Source: Didymella arachidicola
Taxonomy: Eukaryota > Ascomycota > Dothideomycetes > Pleosporales > Didymellaceae
Assembly: GCA_016630955.3 (NCBI GenBank)
Contig: CM049989.1
Coordinates: 1,116,001 to 1,180,000, forward strand
DNA length: 64,000 bases
Reading direction: 5' to 3'
This document shows, one piece after another, positions 43,579-55,131 of this stretch. How positions within the stretch are numbered: position 1 is the stretch's first letter; every line of letters starts with the position of its first letter. The notes beneath the pieces are model-generated. The model saw only the letters and a list, made by a program, of their open reading frames with translations, was not told where the DNA came from and made no database searches. A program made the position numbers and the translations under genes.

Positions 43579-44256
43579 TCATACGATCTGCCTCTTCGCG
43601 GCCTCCGCTCGTTCCGCAGCGTGCCTCTCTGTCCTGCTCTTGATCTTCTCCGCCTTCCTTCTCTCACGCTTCGTCTCCCTCTGACCTCCTTGCCCTGCGT
43701 GAGCCCCCTTGGAGTTCGCCGCTCTTGTCTTCTCTGATTCCTCATGCAGACGCAGTTTCTCTACCGCCTGCTCCAGCGTTGGGATCCTCACATTCTGCCT
43801 CCTCGCTTCCTTCAGCCTCTGCACACTGGCGGACCTCCCCCTTTCCGCCGCCCTTACGTCCTTGAGCAACCGTTCCTGCGTCCTCAGCTTGTCCAATTCA
43901 GCGACGCTCAGGATTTTCGGTCTCTTCTCCACAGGCTCACCAAACGGCGCAACGATGGCGGTGACGACGTGCCGAATGGTGCTGGAGGTGCGGTGTCCGG
44001 AGGTGATGCGCACGACGTCGCCCTCGACGAGAGAGTTGTTCGGGTCCGACACGGTGTAGTGCTTGTGCGAAGGGAAGTGCTTGCGGAACAGCTTGTTCCA
44101 TTCCTGGCCTGCGACGCGGACTTTGACGGCGCGCGACATCTTGCCCGCGGACACGACGACGCCAACTTTCTGCGACGTGATGTATTGCTGCACCAGGGGC
44201 TTCGCCGGAAAGAGGGGCGTGGCCGTCAAGGCCTTTGCCGCGGCTTTTGTGGCCAT
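43579..44256 (-). CDS. Mitochondrial small-subunit ribosomal protein uS17m
   Basis: A 225-residue intronless gene for a mitoribosomal S17-family protein. The OB-fold S17 core is in the first half: SQKVGVVVSAGKMSRAVKVR, then KHFPSHKHYTVSDPNNSLVE, then GDVVRITSGHRTSSTIRHVV. The N-terminus (MATKAAAKALTATPLFPAKP) is basic and Ala-rich without acidic residues, consistent with mitochondrial import. The C-terminal half is a long Lys/Arg/Glu extension (AAERGRSASVQRLKEARRQN..), ending EAAKRQIV, typical of fungal mitoribosomal proteins. Start 44256 is chosen because the conserved core and targeting-like sequence begin there; an in-frame ATG at 44445 would add 63 unrelated residues. It diverges from the J-protein gene. 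Confidence 0.87.
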   Translation of the reverse strand: MATKAAAKALTATPLFPAKPLVQQYITSQKVGVVVSAGKMSRAVKVRVAGQEWNKLFRKHFPSHKHYTVSDPNNSLVEGDVVRITSGHRTSSTIRHVVTAIVAPFGEPVEKRPKILSVAELDKLRTQERLLKDVRAAERGRSASVQRLKEARRQNVRIPTLEQAVEKLRLHEESEKTRAANSKGAHAGQGGQRETKRERRKAEKIKSRTERHAAERAEAAKRQIV

Positions 44257-44707
44257 GATGTGTTGTGGTGTGCTCGCGAACGCGGAGGTATCGGGGCCGG
44301 TGGCGGCGATTGGAGGTAGGAGTGGTGATGGACGGCAAGCAAGCACGCTTCCGTAGTATTCGGTGCGTGTGCGATGGGTTTGAGTGGTGTCTGGCCGCGA
44401 TAGATGCGCGCGGAGATGCCTCTGTTCTCCGCAAAAAGTGCTCAAGATTCACGCGAAGTTGCAGCGCGCCAAGCTTTGCTCCGATTGGCCTGCTCTGGAC
44501 ACGATAGCTGTAAGCAGAGTTCCAGATTACAGTTTCAAGGTTCACTCTCGCCGTTGTCTCTCTCTCTGTTTCTTGCAGCTTTAGCACTTGCTTTGGCGGT
44601 TTCTTCTGCGGTCTATGTAGCTTCTTCCGTGCCCAAGTCTCGGCATTACTACCTACAAATTCACTTTTGTCTGAGAGGCGCCGTGCTGGTGTCCCGCATA
44701 GAGCAGG
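44257..44707. other. Divergent promoter of uS17m and SCJ1-like genes
   Basis: 451 bp with CT-rich tracts near 44560 and no recognisable gene. Confidence 0.45.
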
Positions 44708-46104
44708 ATGCTCGTAAGGATAGCGCAATTGGCGCTGCTGTTATGCTTTGCGCTGCTTGTACTCGGTACAGAAGACTACTATAAGGTATGAGAAAGTTGT
44801 ACTCGTGGCTCACAATCATCGAAGCAACTCCACCTGAAATCCCACAATCACTGACTTTGGATGCTGCAGCTGCTGGGACTAAAGAAAGATGCCTCCGAAC
44901 GCGAAATCAAGAAAGCCTACCGCACCTTGAGCAAGAAGTTCCATCCAGATAAAAATCCGTACGTCCAGTGATCCCACTATACCCATGAGCTTCATTGACA
45001 CATGTCAGCGGAGACGATACCGCAAACCAGAAGTTCGTTGCAGTCGCGGAAGCCTACGATGTTCTCAGCGTTGAGGAGACCCGCAAGATCTACGACCAAT
45101 ACGGCCACGACGGTATCGAGCAGCACAAGAAGGGTAACGGCCCTGGCCAGCGCCACGACCCCTTTGACCTCTTCTCGCGCTTCTTTGGTGGTTCAGGACA
45201 TTTTGGGCACCAGGGTGGAGAGCGTCGAGGCCCTAACATGGAAGTTCGCGTCGCTCTTCCCCTGCGCGACTTCTACAACGGCCGCAAGACTGAATTCACG
45301 ATCGAGAAGCAGGCTATTTGCTCTGCATGCGAAGGCTCTGGTTCAGCAGACGGACATGTGGAGACGTGCAGTACCTGCAATGGACGCGGTGCAGTGATCA
45401 GGAGACAACAATTGGCGCCAGGACTGTTCCAGCAAGTGCAGATGCAGTGCGATGCCTGCGATGGCAAGGGCAAGACGATCAAGCACCCATGCTCAGTTTG
45501 CCACGGCAGCAGGGTGGTCCGCGAATCCGAAACACACGAACTCGAAATTGAAAAGGGCATGCCGCAGGGCGTTCGTATCACGTACGAAAACGAGGCAGAC
45601 GAGAGCCCCGACTACGTTGCTGGAGATTTGATCGTTCATCTCGTCGAAGCAGACGCAACTCTTGGCTCACAGGATCACGAACGCACCGATGGCACCTTCT
45701 TCCGCCGCCGAGGACCAAATCTGTTCTGGCGAGAGCTACTCTCCCTGAGAGAGGCGTGGATGGGCGATTGGACGCGTAACGTCACACATCTGGATGGACA
45801 CATTGTTAAGCTCTCCCGCAAGCGTGGTGAAGTCGTGCAACCCAACACAGTTGAGATCTTGAAGGAGGAAGGTATGCCTATCTGGCACCAGGAGCTCGAG
45901 AACAACGATGGGCTACAATTCGGTGATCTTCACGTCGAGTACGTTGTTGTGCTGCCAGATCAGATGGAGAAGGGTATGGAGAAGGACTTCTGGGCTGTCT
46001 GGGACAAGTACAGGAAGAAGAATGGTGTCGTCCTTGACAAGGCACTCAAGAGGCCGGAGGGCGACATTAAGATGCCGGATGCAGATGGTCACGATGAGTT
46101 ATAG
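44708..46104 (+). CDS. SCJ1: ER-lumenal DnaJ co-chaperone, Scj1-like
   Basis: A 420-residue type I J-protein of the ER lumen, a partner of Kar2/BiP in folding and ER-associated degradation. Exons are 44708-44785, 44870-44958 and 45009-46104. A signal peptide (MLVRIAQLALLLCFALLVLG) leads straight into the J domain EDYYKLLGLKKDASEREIKK, with HPD in KKFHPDKNP. A Gly/Phe segment (DLFSRFFGGSGHFGH) follows. The zinc-binding CxxCxGxG region has four repeats: CSACEGSG, CSTCNGRG, CDACDGKG and CSVCHGSR. The client-binding C-terminal domains complete it. The last four residues are HDEL, the fungal ER retention signal. Together, signal peptide, J domain and HDEL fix the location. Each of the two introns sits within or next to the J domain. 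Confidence 0.95.
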
Positions 46105-46694
46105 AGCATGATGGGTCAACGGTTGCATTATAGGGATACCCGTGGACGAAGAGGAGTCGTGGAGTTAGTTGTACACTGCAACATGAGCGTAGAGCAGCCA
46201 AGGATGTATAGAGCGAGGACAAGAAGCACCTCGTGTTCTGGCAATCTTCCAAAGACTCAAACAACAAATGCCGACTCTCCGGTTGTGCTGGCTTGCAGTC
46301 ATACAGACGCAGAAAAGTGGTCAGCGAACTTTCCTTGGATGAGGCTCAATTGTCTCCCGGAAACGGCGTGCCGATCCATGTTCTCAGCTGACTCCGTATC
46401 CTCACCTGGTCTCAAGAACATGACCTCCGCTCCCACACTGCCACCGAGCTGCAAGGCGTCCACGGATGATCAATATGGCGCTCGTTTCCAGCCTTGGGCA
46501 ATTTGATTCCATAATGGCTAGGCCTAGGCAGCTTCAATACATGCGTGCGCTGCTGCTCAGTTACCTTCATCACCATTGTTTGCTACTTCCCGTTGTGCTG
46601 TCACACCTGCTGTTTGCGAGATCGTGCGACTCCCCCATGGTGACTGAGAGATTGAAGAGCGCGACAACAAGCTTCACTAGCCTTCTAGCGCACC
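46105..46694. other. Intergenic between SCJ1-like and CorA-like genes
   Basis: 590 bp. A 132-codon plus-strand frame (46108-46506) reads like random sequence and is not called. Promoter of the CorA-like gene is expected at the right end. Confidence 0.4.
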
Positions 46695-49091
46695 ATGAGC
46701 AGCCTCAAGCGCTCGAGGTCTGATCCGCCGCCGCCTATCACCGTCGAAGATACAGCGACTGGTGAGCCGCCGCAGCCATCACCCTCACCCACTACCGGTG
46801 CGTCTACACATCTTGAATCCTAGTGGAATTCTAATCAGGTTGTAGAGCGAGCCAAGACCTTCGATGTCAGAGCAACATATCTTCGCGAGGAATCGACACC
46901 AGACGTACGCCAGCGCCGCAACACTACATTCAGCCACAGGCGCAAGCACAGCCCAAACCTGCAATGGCACGAAGAATGGACGGAAAAGAGCTGGACCCAT
47001 GGCCGTGTTCTGCTCATCGACTACGTGAGCAAGGACCACGCGCCAGAGGGTAGAAGGAAGGTTGTCAGCCAGGAGTTCTGCGATATCGACAGCCTGAGGC
47101 GATTCTATAGGAAGAAGGACCTCGCGCAACAGACTGCGCTAAGAGTCATCCATGTCCAAAACGCTCCCTGGGCAACACGCTTCTTGTTGGGCAAGTTCAA
47201 TATCGATGGTGGGCATGATCTTGTGGGCACGACCTTTGGCAAATGGGCGCAGTATGAACGGCCGCTCGTACGGAATAACAAACCAGTACCCAATGGTAGG
47301 ACGTTCCGCGTTCAGCGAGATCCTTGGAGAGGTATTAGCCGCACTTCCTTTAGCTGCGATTACTTGAAGAACTTCCCACGTGGGAAGGTGCGCAAGTTCA
47401 AGAGGGGAACCAAGATGATGGAGCTGAATGGCTACGATGTAGACGAGATGCCTCACTACGCTTATGACGCGCTCGTACAACGCCTATCAGTCTACGTGCA
47501 ACTGAGTACCTCCACACCAGGATCGGCGACTGACCCTGATATGCCCAACCCATACAACGAAGAAGAGTTCGAGGACTACCAACGACTGAAGAAGTCCTAT
47601 GGCGATGTCAATGCGAACGAGCATTGGGAAAAGTATATCCCCAAGCTAAATACTCTTGACAATGGCAGCACTATCGTGATCTTCGAATCTTCACAATCTG
47701 GCAACGTTAAGGACACGCTAATTGGTGCTCGACAGGAGATAGAATCTCGCTGGCGACGTCTTACATTCTACCTTTCGCGCGCAGAAGCATCTTCAGACGA
47801 GAGACTTGCGATCGAATGTATGGACTACGTGCTGAAGGATATATTCCAGGGACTTGCTTACAATTGGACTCGCTTCCTCGCTGCGTGCGAAACTCACATC
47901 GGTATCCTCGAGGATAAGATATACGACAACCCAGCGGATGAATCTCGAGACCAGGAACTCTGGAGCAACAGCGCTCTGTGGAACAAAGTAGAGCGTTTGA
48001 TATGGAAGCACCGCGATATGGTAGACGATATGCGCAGTTATCTCCACGAGCTTGCGTCTGGAGATCCCAAAGACGACGAGGAGTGGCTGGGTGACACACC
48101 GTCGCAACTCGAGCGTCTTACCAATCAATGCGAGCGCGACATTATCAACCCCACGAAAGACCTTGCTGAACTGATGTACAAGAGTGTGGGCATTCGCGAC
48201 GCCCGTCACTCCTTGCAGCTTGGTCTCTCAATGTGGCGTCTGAGCTGGATTACGTTTATCTTTCTTCCACTCACCTTCATATGTGGATTCTTCGGCATGA
48301 ACGTCGACATCTTCGAGGGCAACCCCAGCATCAAATGGTTCTTCATAACCTCTATCCCTATTCTTGTTACCGTCCTCATCCTTTGGTACGGCGTTAAGCA
48401 CTCCCTCTCCACACAGCGCCAGAATCCACTCCGTAGAGGGGTATACGAAGCTCTCTATTATGATCTAGCTACAGACTATCCCCATCTGTGGACCCGACGC
48501 GGTCCCAGAGACAATATCACCATAATTGGCGCATTCGATCTGATCAAATGGCGTCTGATGCGCCGCTGGTTTGGCAGTGAGAAACTGCAGAAACGGGGCG
48601 AGTACAACCCTGCAATCGACGAGTTCGGTACCTGGAGTCGCATCAAACAGTGCCTCGTGCGTCGGTGGCTGCCTCAGTTGAGCATAGTCACGACTGAAAC
48701 GCTGCCACGGACGAACCTGCCAAACGACGAGCCTACTGACGAGCAGCTGGAGGAAGTAGCCGTCGTCGCCAAGGATCTCGGTGCGGTTGGTGAGCTCATG
48801 AGTATCGCGACGCCAGTTGCGTTGGCGGAGATCGAACCCACAGCTGCAAGTCGATTACAGAGGAGAATTCCACGGGAGAGGCTAAAGAGCTTGAGTCCAA
48901 CCAGGAGTGATGGAAGTGGCAGGCCGAGCAGTGAGGGAGGCATGAGTGGGGTTATGGTCGACGAGCGAGGTGGAAGTGAGGAAGAGAGGAGTGGCGATGA
49001 CCGTAGTGGCGGCGAGGAAGACTTCGCAAGGGAGAGAGCGAGGCAGAGACAGAGATTGGATGTTCCATTTCTGGCTGGACGGATAGGTTGA
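46695..49091 (+). CDS. CorA-type Mg2+ transporter-like membrane protein
   Basis: A 782-residue protein in two exons, 46695-46797 and 46846-49091 (GTGCGT donor; the join gives SPTTERAKTFDVRATYL). A large soluble N-terminal part holds the CorA-like domain, including helical stretches such as EIESRWRRLTFYLSRAEASS and a C-terminal coiled-coil-like helix. Two transmembrane segments follow: RLSWITFIFLPLTFICGFFG, then WFFITSIPILVTVLILWYG. The signature GMN lies at the end of the first, as FFGMNVD, the CorA hallmark for divalent cation selectivity. A cytosolic tail of about 230 residues ends in a Ser/Gly/Glu/Arg-rich region. Whether it carries Mg2+ or another ion, and whether it is plasma-membrane like Alr1, is inference. 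The first exon (MSSLKRSRSDPPPPI) is short and Pro-rich. Confidence 0.85.
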
Positions 49092-49800
49092 GGAGAAAGT
49101 CACTGATGTTAGGGAAGGGCGCAGATCTTACATGCGTAGCAGTTGAGAACGGAAAGAGAAGGAAAGGTCAGTGAAATTTACAAGTTCAGTTTTCCCAGCG
49201 TCACTCCCAGTGCAAATGAGCCTGGCTCTCGCTCATGGTGCTTATGGAACATTCCACAATAAAAAAAGTCGTCGTGCGGTTTCGCGAATAGCCTTGACTA
49301 CCTATAGACATGCAATTCTCAGACAGTGAAACCTCTCTCCTTTCAAATCCTAGGTCCCATCAACTGAACTCATCGAGCCAACAATAGCCCCAAACGCCTC
49401 GGGAATGAAAGACATCACAGCCACGCCAACTCCCCATCAACTCTTGCAGGTGAGCTTCGCAATCTTGCATACGAGTATCCCTGACGCGTTCAAATGTTCT
49501 CTACCTTGTTATTGGTGCTCTGCAAAGGTCATAGGACCACCCCTATCAGAGTCATAAGTACAGATCTACATAGAGAGTATTGAAGGGGACAAATCGGTAG
49601 TATCCGTGTAGGAGTAAAGGTCTAGTTCAGGGTCTACATAGAAGGGGAATTACATCCAGACATCCACGTAAGCGGCTGACTGTGATGGCTTTGCTCCTTT
49701 TGGTTGCCGCGATTGGCGCATCACATAAGTGACAGTGAAGGTGTAAAAGAGGGCAGGTGCATTCCAGCTGAATAAATCTCACGAGTATTACTGTACGTGC
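49092..49800. other. Convergent 3' intergenic region
   Basis: 709 bp after the CorA-like gene, with an A7 tract at 49261 and no recognisable gene. Confidence 0.45.
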
Positions 49801-50120
49801 TCAGTGCTTGAAAAGTTTCGCCTTTAGTCTTCTCATTCGACTTTCGCTAGCTCCTGCCTCAGCTTTGCCCTCCGCTGTACCGGTGACGTTGGCTCCTTCC
49901 TGCCCAGCACTCGCTGCTTCCGCTTCCGCTTCAGCCTTCTTCTTCTCTGATCTTGTTAGGCGCATGGCGTCTCAATAAATACAGACGTACTTTGCTCTTC
50001 CTCCCACTCTCTCACGACGTTCTCTTTCATCTTGGCGAATCGCTTTTCGCCGTCTGGTCCACTGTAGGGGTGACCGCCTGTACGGCCACCGGCAAGACTT
50101 TCGAGACCCGCAACATCCAT
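49801..50120 (-). CDS. Small charged protein of 91 residues, unknown function
   Basis: A small two-exon gene, 50120-49991 and 49946-49801, with a 44-nt intron (GTACGT donor, GATCAG acceptor). The product begins MDVAGLESLAGGRTGGHPYS, has a Glu/Lys-rich helix (FAKMKENVVREWEEEQKKKK), an Ala/Glu/Gly-rich stretch (AEAEAEAASAGQEGANVTG), and ends RMRRLKAKLFKH. The amphipathic charged helix and basic end suggest a soluble or ribonucleoprotein-associated factor, but I recognise no family. Support for reality: the splice joins two frames that both end cleanly, and the composition is clearly protein-like rather than random. The start at 50120 sits in a good context (GCGCAAATGG). More 5' exons are possible. 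Confidence 0.6.
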
Positions 50121-50865
50121 TTGCGCAACGATGGTGCTGCCGATGAGCTTGCAGTGCGGTTTTATTGACTTTGCGCTGAACTGCGAGGCAGGGCTGAGCA
50201 CAAGATGCAGGCGACCTAACAAGGCTGTGTAAGGCTGTTCGTCTGTCTGATTGGACAGGCTGGCTTACACCTGCCCTCGTGATCGATGCTGCAGTGGCTG
50301 TGGTCAACTTCAGGACCGACCTGTCAGCTGCGACTGCAGGCTTGCAGCGACATTCATCGAAGCGCTGACATTGCGAAGTGGTGTGCAGCCGTCCCGCGAT
50401 CTCTTGGTCGTGTACACATCCTCGAATTGCGATCGCCGTATTTAGATACTGATTGCAAGTATGAGCTTTCGAATGAGCAGTTGATGATAGACTTTCGGGG
50501 ACTTCTTGAACAGTATTAGGTGGCTTGGTCGTCTTAGCGTTGGTGCAATTGTGCAGGTCAACTCGTGTGGTACGTTTAATGAGTCCCTGAGGCTAGTCGC
50601 TGCTGTAATGAATACGAGCCTCAAGGCTGCCGCCCAGCCTTGCTGATTTCAAGACATCACACAACACTGGGGACACGAAGTATTGGAAACATGCGTTGTT
50701 CGCATGTATCTGCATTTCCTCGTCTTATTCAAATTCGCTACACCAAGCCGCCTTCATATACACACTAGACAAAAGAAATTAAAGAATAAACACAACCCAA
50801 AATAACGTGGGTATATCATTCATGTATAATCGAACCAGAAACGCCCTGCTTATCTAGCCGGTCCT
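50121..50865. other. Intergenic between the small charged gene and the GH128 3' end
   Basis: 745 bp with an AT-rich stretch at 50750-50850 that is probably the GH128 3' UTR. No gene is recognised. Confidence 0.45.
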
Positions 50866-52320
50866 TTACGCGGAGCCAGCGTAGACCTGCCCAACAGCCG
50901 AAAGACCGCTGGCAGTGTTGAGCTGGTTCTCGCCAGTGCCGACCATGAACCAGGAGTAACCCTGGACCTTGTCGGAGGAATCGCAGTAGGCCATGGCCTC
51001 CTTGAGGAAGGAAGCAGCCTGCTCCTCGGAGGCAGAGCCGGGGTTGAGACCGAACTCAGTGATCCAGACGGGCTTGCCGTAGTCGGCAGCAGCCTTCTCA
51101 ACGTGGGCCTTGAAGCGGTCGATGGTGGCCGCCTCGTAGATGTCGTAGAAATGGATGTTGGTGGCGTGAACGATGGCATCAGGGCAGCCGGAGTGGAAGC
51201 TGGTGAGCCAGTTCAAGCCCATTGTTGGGTTCTCAGGTCCCGCGTTTGTGACCGAAGGACCGAGGATGGTGATGTCGGGGTGAGAAGAGGCAATAGGGTT
51301 CATGTACTCCTTCCAGGCAGAGCAAGCAGCCTCGGGGGTCATGTTGGCCTGCTCCGCCTGGTCGGGCTCGTTGAAACCCATGACGGCCTTGGAGCCAGCC
51401 TTAACAGCCTTGTCGACGTTGGCCAACCAAGCCTCAGCGGTGGAGTCGGAGACCTTGTGCATCATGGGAATGAAAGGAGCACCGACATCTTTGCTCTCGG
51501 TCTGGGCCCAGTTGTAGGCGAAACCAAAGTTGGAGCCAAAGGAAGCGCAGAGCTCACCATCGTTGTACGCGAGACCACGCTTGGTTCCGCTGTAAGTGGG
51601 GGAGCCGGAGGGCTTGGGGACAGCGGAGGAAGAAGCGGCGGCCGAGGAAGCCACGACGGAGGAAGAAGCAGCGACGTAGGAAGAAGCAGCGGGGGTAGAG
51701 GTGGGAACAGCAACGCTGTACTCCTTCTGGACCGAGGAGATAGCAGGAACAGAGGCAGAGGGGGTGTAGGCTTCGTACTCAGTAGCCTTGCTCGAGGCTA
51801 CGATGGGCTTGGAGGAAGCCTCAGCAGCAGGGGTGGAGGTGACGACAATGTAACTGGACTCGGCGGCCTTGGAAGGGATGATGACCTTGGAGGAGGGGAC
51901 ACCAGCAGAGTAAGCGGAAGAGACACCAGGGGTAACGGTGACAGTGGCCTTCTCAGTGGCAGTGACGGTGACGGTAGCGGGACCGCACTGGCCAGCGGGC
52001 TTGGAGGAGACATCAGCGACAACAGCGGACTGAGAAGCAACCGACTGAGAGGGAGTGCCGTAGATGGTAGAGTAGATAGTCCTGGTGGAGGTGGTGGTGA
52101 TATCGATGGTGGAGGTCTTCTCTGGCAAGTACGACTCGACGGAAGCAGTGCCAGCAGGGACGTAGACCGAGGTGCTGTTGTAGTTGCCAGACCATCCGCC
52201 AGTGGGGTAGGGCTTAGCTCCAGCGGGCTTCGAGTGAAACTTGGAATGAGCACCGTAGGAGGGGTGAGCTGCGGCGGCGCCGACGAGGGCCAAAAGGCTG
52301 ATCTTGGTCATGGAAGACAT
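50866..52320 (-). CDS. Secreted GH128 (Asl1-like) cell-wall glucanase
   Basis: A 484-residue intronless secreted protein with a C-terminal glycoside hydrolase catalytic core (PF11790, GH128, beta-1,3-glucan active). The signal peptide is MTKISLLALVGAAAAHPSYG, starting at the fourth codon. Residues 25-240 are Ser/Thr/Val/Ala-rich and likely heavily O-glycosylated. The catalytic domain runs from TKRGLAYNDGELCASFGSNF to the end. Probable acid/base E is in VMGFNEPDQAEQ, and the nucleophile E in PVWITEFGLNPG. Further blocks are TILGPSVTNAG and IHFYDIYEAATIDRFKAHVE. No C-terminal hydrophobic anchor is present (ends VGQVYAGSA), so it is wall-bound or secreted rather than GPI-anchored. The opposite strand carries a 459-codon open frame caused by biased Ser/Thr codons. 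Confidence 0.9.
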   Translation of the reverse strand: MSSMTKISLLALVGAAAAHPSYGAHSKFHSKPAGAKPYPTGGWSGNYNSTSVYVPAGTASVESYLPEKTSTIDITTTSTRTIYSTIYGTPSQSVASQSAVVADVSSKPAGQCGPATVTVTATEKATVTVTPGVSSAYSAGVPSSKVIIPSKAAESSYIVVTSTPAAEASSKPIVASSKATEYEAYTPSASVPAISSVQKEYSVAVPTSTPAASSYVAASSSVVASSAAASSSAVPKPSGSPTYSGTKRGLAYNDGELCASFGSNFGFAYNWAQTESKDVGAPFIPMMHKVSDSTAEAWLANVDKAVKAGSKAVMGFNEPDQAEQANMTPEAACSAWKEYMNPIASSHPDITILGPSVTNAGPENPTMGLNWLTSFHSGCPDAIVHATNIHFYDIYEAATIDRFKAHVEKAAADYGKPVWITEFGLNPGSASEEQAASFLKEAMAYCDSSDKVQGYSWFMVGTGENQLNTASGLSAVGQVYAGSA

Positions 52321-55131
52321 CTTGATGGTGATAGACAGGGTATCTTTGCGTGCGTTGTAGGACAGGCGACTTCGAGAAGAGCGCAGGGAACGGGCCGACC
52401 AGGGCTAAAGCGGAACCGCAAAAGTGAATGTGGTGTTCGACAGAACGTGGGAGCAAATGCTCGTAGGGAAAGACTGCGATAGCTCTGGTGGGAGTTTGGG
52501 ACGTTGCGGGCGAGATGGGGGTACGGGTTGGCCTCAGTTCATATACGAAAATGGGGAGGGACTGCCCCATTGAGGGTACGGCCTAAAAGGCTTTCACCAG
52601 CGGCAGCGAGCGCTTTCGCCAACAAACTTTTCCAGTCCTGGTCGCACCAAGGATCGCCTGCATCGCGCTGGCGGCAGCCGGCCAGGGGCAAGCGTCAAGG
52701 AGGCCATGTCGTGGAGATTAGCAGTCCAGCCAGTCAGAGTTAGCATAGCCAAAGGTATCGGCGGCACACCCGCAAAGGGTCGATTGATGCTGGTCAGCGA
52801 TCGGCGTGACAAAAGCTTGACTTGCGCGGTGGCGCTGCCTTATTCGAGGCCGTCGCCCGCCGCCGTTTCAACCACTCAGGAACCCGCACACCCGTCAGGA
52901 ACAGCCGCCAGGGGGACGGAGGCCAAAAGCAGCCAGCGGCATGCGCTCGCACATCCTCCAGATTGATGCTTCGATCTGAAGGTGGAATGTCACTTTGGTG
53001 ACACTGGGCCTCTTCATGACTTGAGCTTCATGTCGCTCTGCTACCGTCAGCCGTCCCACGTTGCGCTGTTAAGGGTCGTCCCACAGCAGGTCAGGCATGT
53101 TTCCATATGTCACTGCGCCCGGAGCTCCATCCACACTCGCCTCGCTGACATGGATGTTGTCGTTTGCATCGCACGCTTGGCGACCCCAGCGGCGTCTCAT
53201 TTCGTGTGCGTGTGATCGACTCGGCGATTTATTGACTGCTGAAAATAAAGGGATGACGTTTGTGCATATGGTTGTGCGGCCAGCAGTCTCATTAAACGGG
53301 TTGTTTGTTCATAGGGCATCTGATGTTGTTCTGAGATGAAGGCGAGGCTGCGCAACGTGGTCGAGGCCGTATTGTCTGCGCCCTTACATGCTTGACGCAC
53401 TGAACAGGAAGGCGCACCCGCGCCGAGTGGCATGGCATGGCGACACTGAGCTTACGGCAGGCGCTGGGACGTGAGGATACGAGATTCATCCGCGAACAGC
53501 TGGGGGTCTGCTGTACGCGACTGGCTTTATCTTTACTCAGCCTGTGTTGTAACGTGCCTATCATATTGTTCTTTTCTTGTGCGATGAGAAAGAGCGCTGC
53601 GACAATGAACTGCGAGCGAGAGAGCACAGCATGTCAAAGCTGACCCTTCATTCCAGCGCCGTGGTTGCACGGTATTCCACGTGTCGGGGGACCCGCATGT
53701 TTGAGCAAGCGACCTGCATCTCGAACTACTCCTTTTGCTGAAGTTGCTGCAGGAGCACTTCGATTCTGAGACCCTCATTTTTCTAGTCCTTGAGGAAATG
53801 TTTTGTGCTCTCGTGAGTTGATGAGACCCCAATGCCTCTACGAACAGCCTGTTCTCGGTTCGGCCCCCAGCAGCCGTGGAAGCATGATTGCAACGATCCA
53901 ACGTCATCACGATCCACCTTCACGATGCCCACGATGCCCGTTGTGAGTGTGGTATCCACAGGACGCTTCTCCACACACACCTCAGATTTCGCGCTCGAGA
54001 ACTGCCTCCCCATAACTCCAAACATCCTCGTCGCGTGGTCTTCCCACAATTCTTACGACATTTCCGACAGCTGTGCCTCTGATTCGCTCGATCCCCTGCA
54101 AAGTCAAGCAATCCAGCCAATAGGATCTTGTAGCGGATGGGAATTGTAGCTATCGATAAGTTACCTCTTGTCTTGCATTAGCGGTATGCAAGCTTGTGCA
54201 ACTTTGCACGCCGGCTGCGACATTGAACCAGTTTTCATTTCTCAACGCCGAGTTCACCGATCGCTTGACTCAACGTGCAAGGTCATGCTGAACTCAAAGG
54301 TTGCTTTGTTTGTCGTGTGTCAGATGTGTGAGTAGGCCCGCCTGGATGCTAGACTCAAAAAGGTCACTCCATTTGATCAGAGGGTGATCACAATCATCGT
54401 GGCGAACATGAATCGTACTGACTGATTCCAGAAGTGCGCTTCAGTGGGACGCCAGATCCCGATTGCTGGTGTATCCTACCGGTGCGAAGGCTGGAAGCTG
54501 TCCGAGCCGTAGTGTCCGTATAGCTTCACTTGTAGCTGGCTTCGCTTTCTCATGTTGCTAGACAAAGCGGACATGATTATGCAACAGATTACAGTCTTCA
54601 GAGGACTTGTCGATCTTCGAGTGTCATCCCAATTGTTCTTGAAGACCTCCAAAGGTCATCATGATTTGGCGAACTGAACTAGTCTATGCACTGTCCTCTC
54701 GTTTCTTACTTTTTTGCCTGCTCGAAGCTGGCTGGATAACTGTGTAAGAACGCTCTGGCCGCCGCAGTAACTATCATATCCGCAGATTCGTTTCAGCGTA
54801 AACATAGTTCTGCGTCCTTTCAGTGGTGGTGTTGAAACATCCGCCGGCAACATGCGACAGCCATCATGAACTGGAGGAGTCAGCGCACCGCCAATGCGCA
54901 AGGCTGAAAGGAGAAAGCGGGACGACAAGCTGGAGTGCCTTCTTGACACGATTTCGATTCGATTGTCTCAATCTCCGAGACTTGATGCTATGCCACCAGG
55001 TATTCCGCAGATGCTTGTACTATCCCAGATCGAAGCAACTTTCCTTACGCCATGCTATGCACACCGCCAGGGGAATCTGCCCAAATGCAATGTTCGCCCA
55101 ACGCCTATGGTACAATGCCTAATCACAACGT
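52321..55131. other. 2.8-kb intergenic region
   Basis: The largest gap in the window, between the GH128 start and the cullin-3 stop. Small frames (for example 53832-54149 plus, 54659-54949 minus) overlap on opposite strands and match nothing. I see no repeat, tRNA or transposon remnant. The left end must contain the GH128 promoter. An unannotated non-coding RNA is possible but unsupported. Confidence 0.4.

Noticed and set aside
51103..52482. A 459-codon open frame on the plus strand
   Set aside because: It lies antisense to the GH128 gene. Its Gly/Asp/Arg-rich translation is the mirror of Ser/Thr/Val/Ala codons, and it has no domain.
53832..54149. A 105-codon plus-strand frame in the 2.8-kb gap
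   Set aside because: No motif, no splice context, and overlapping frames on the opposite strand.
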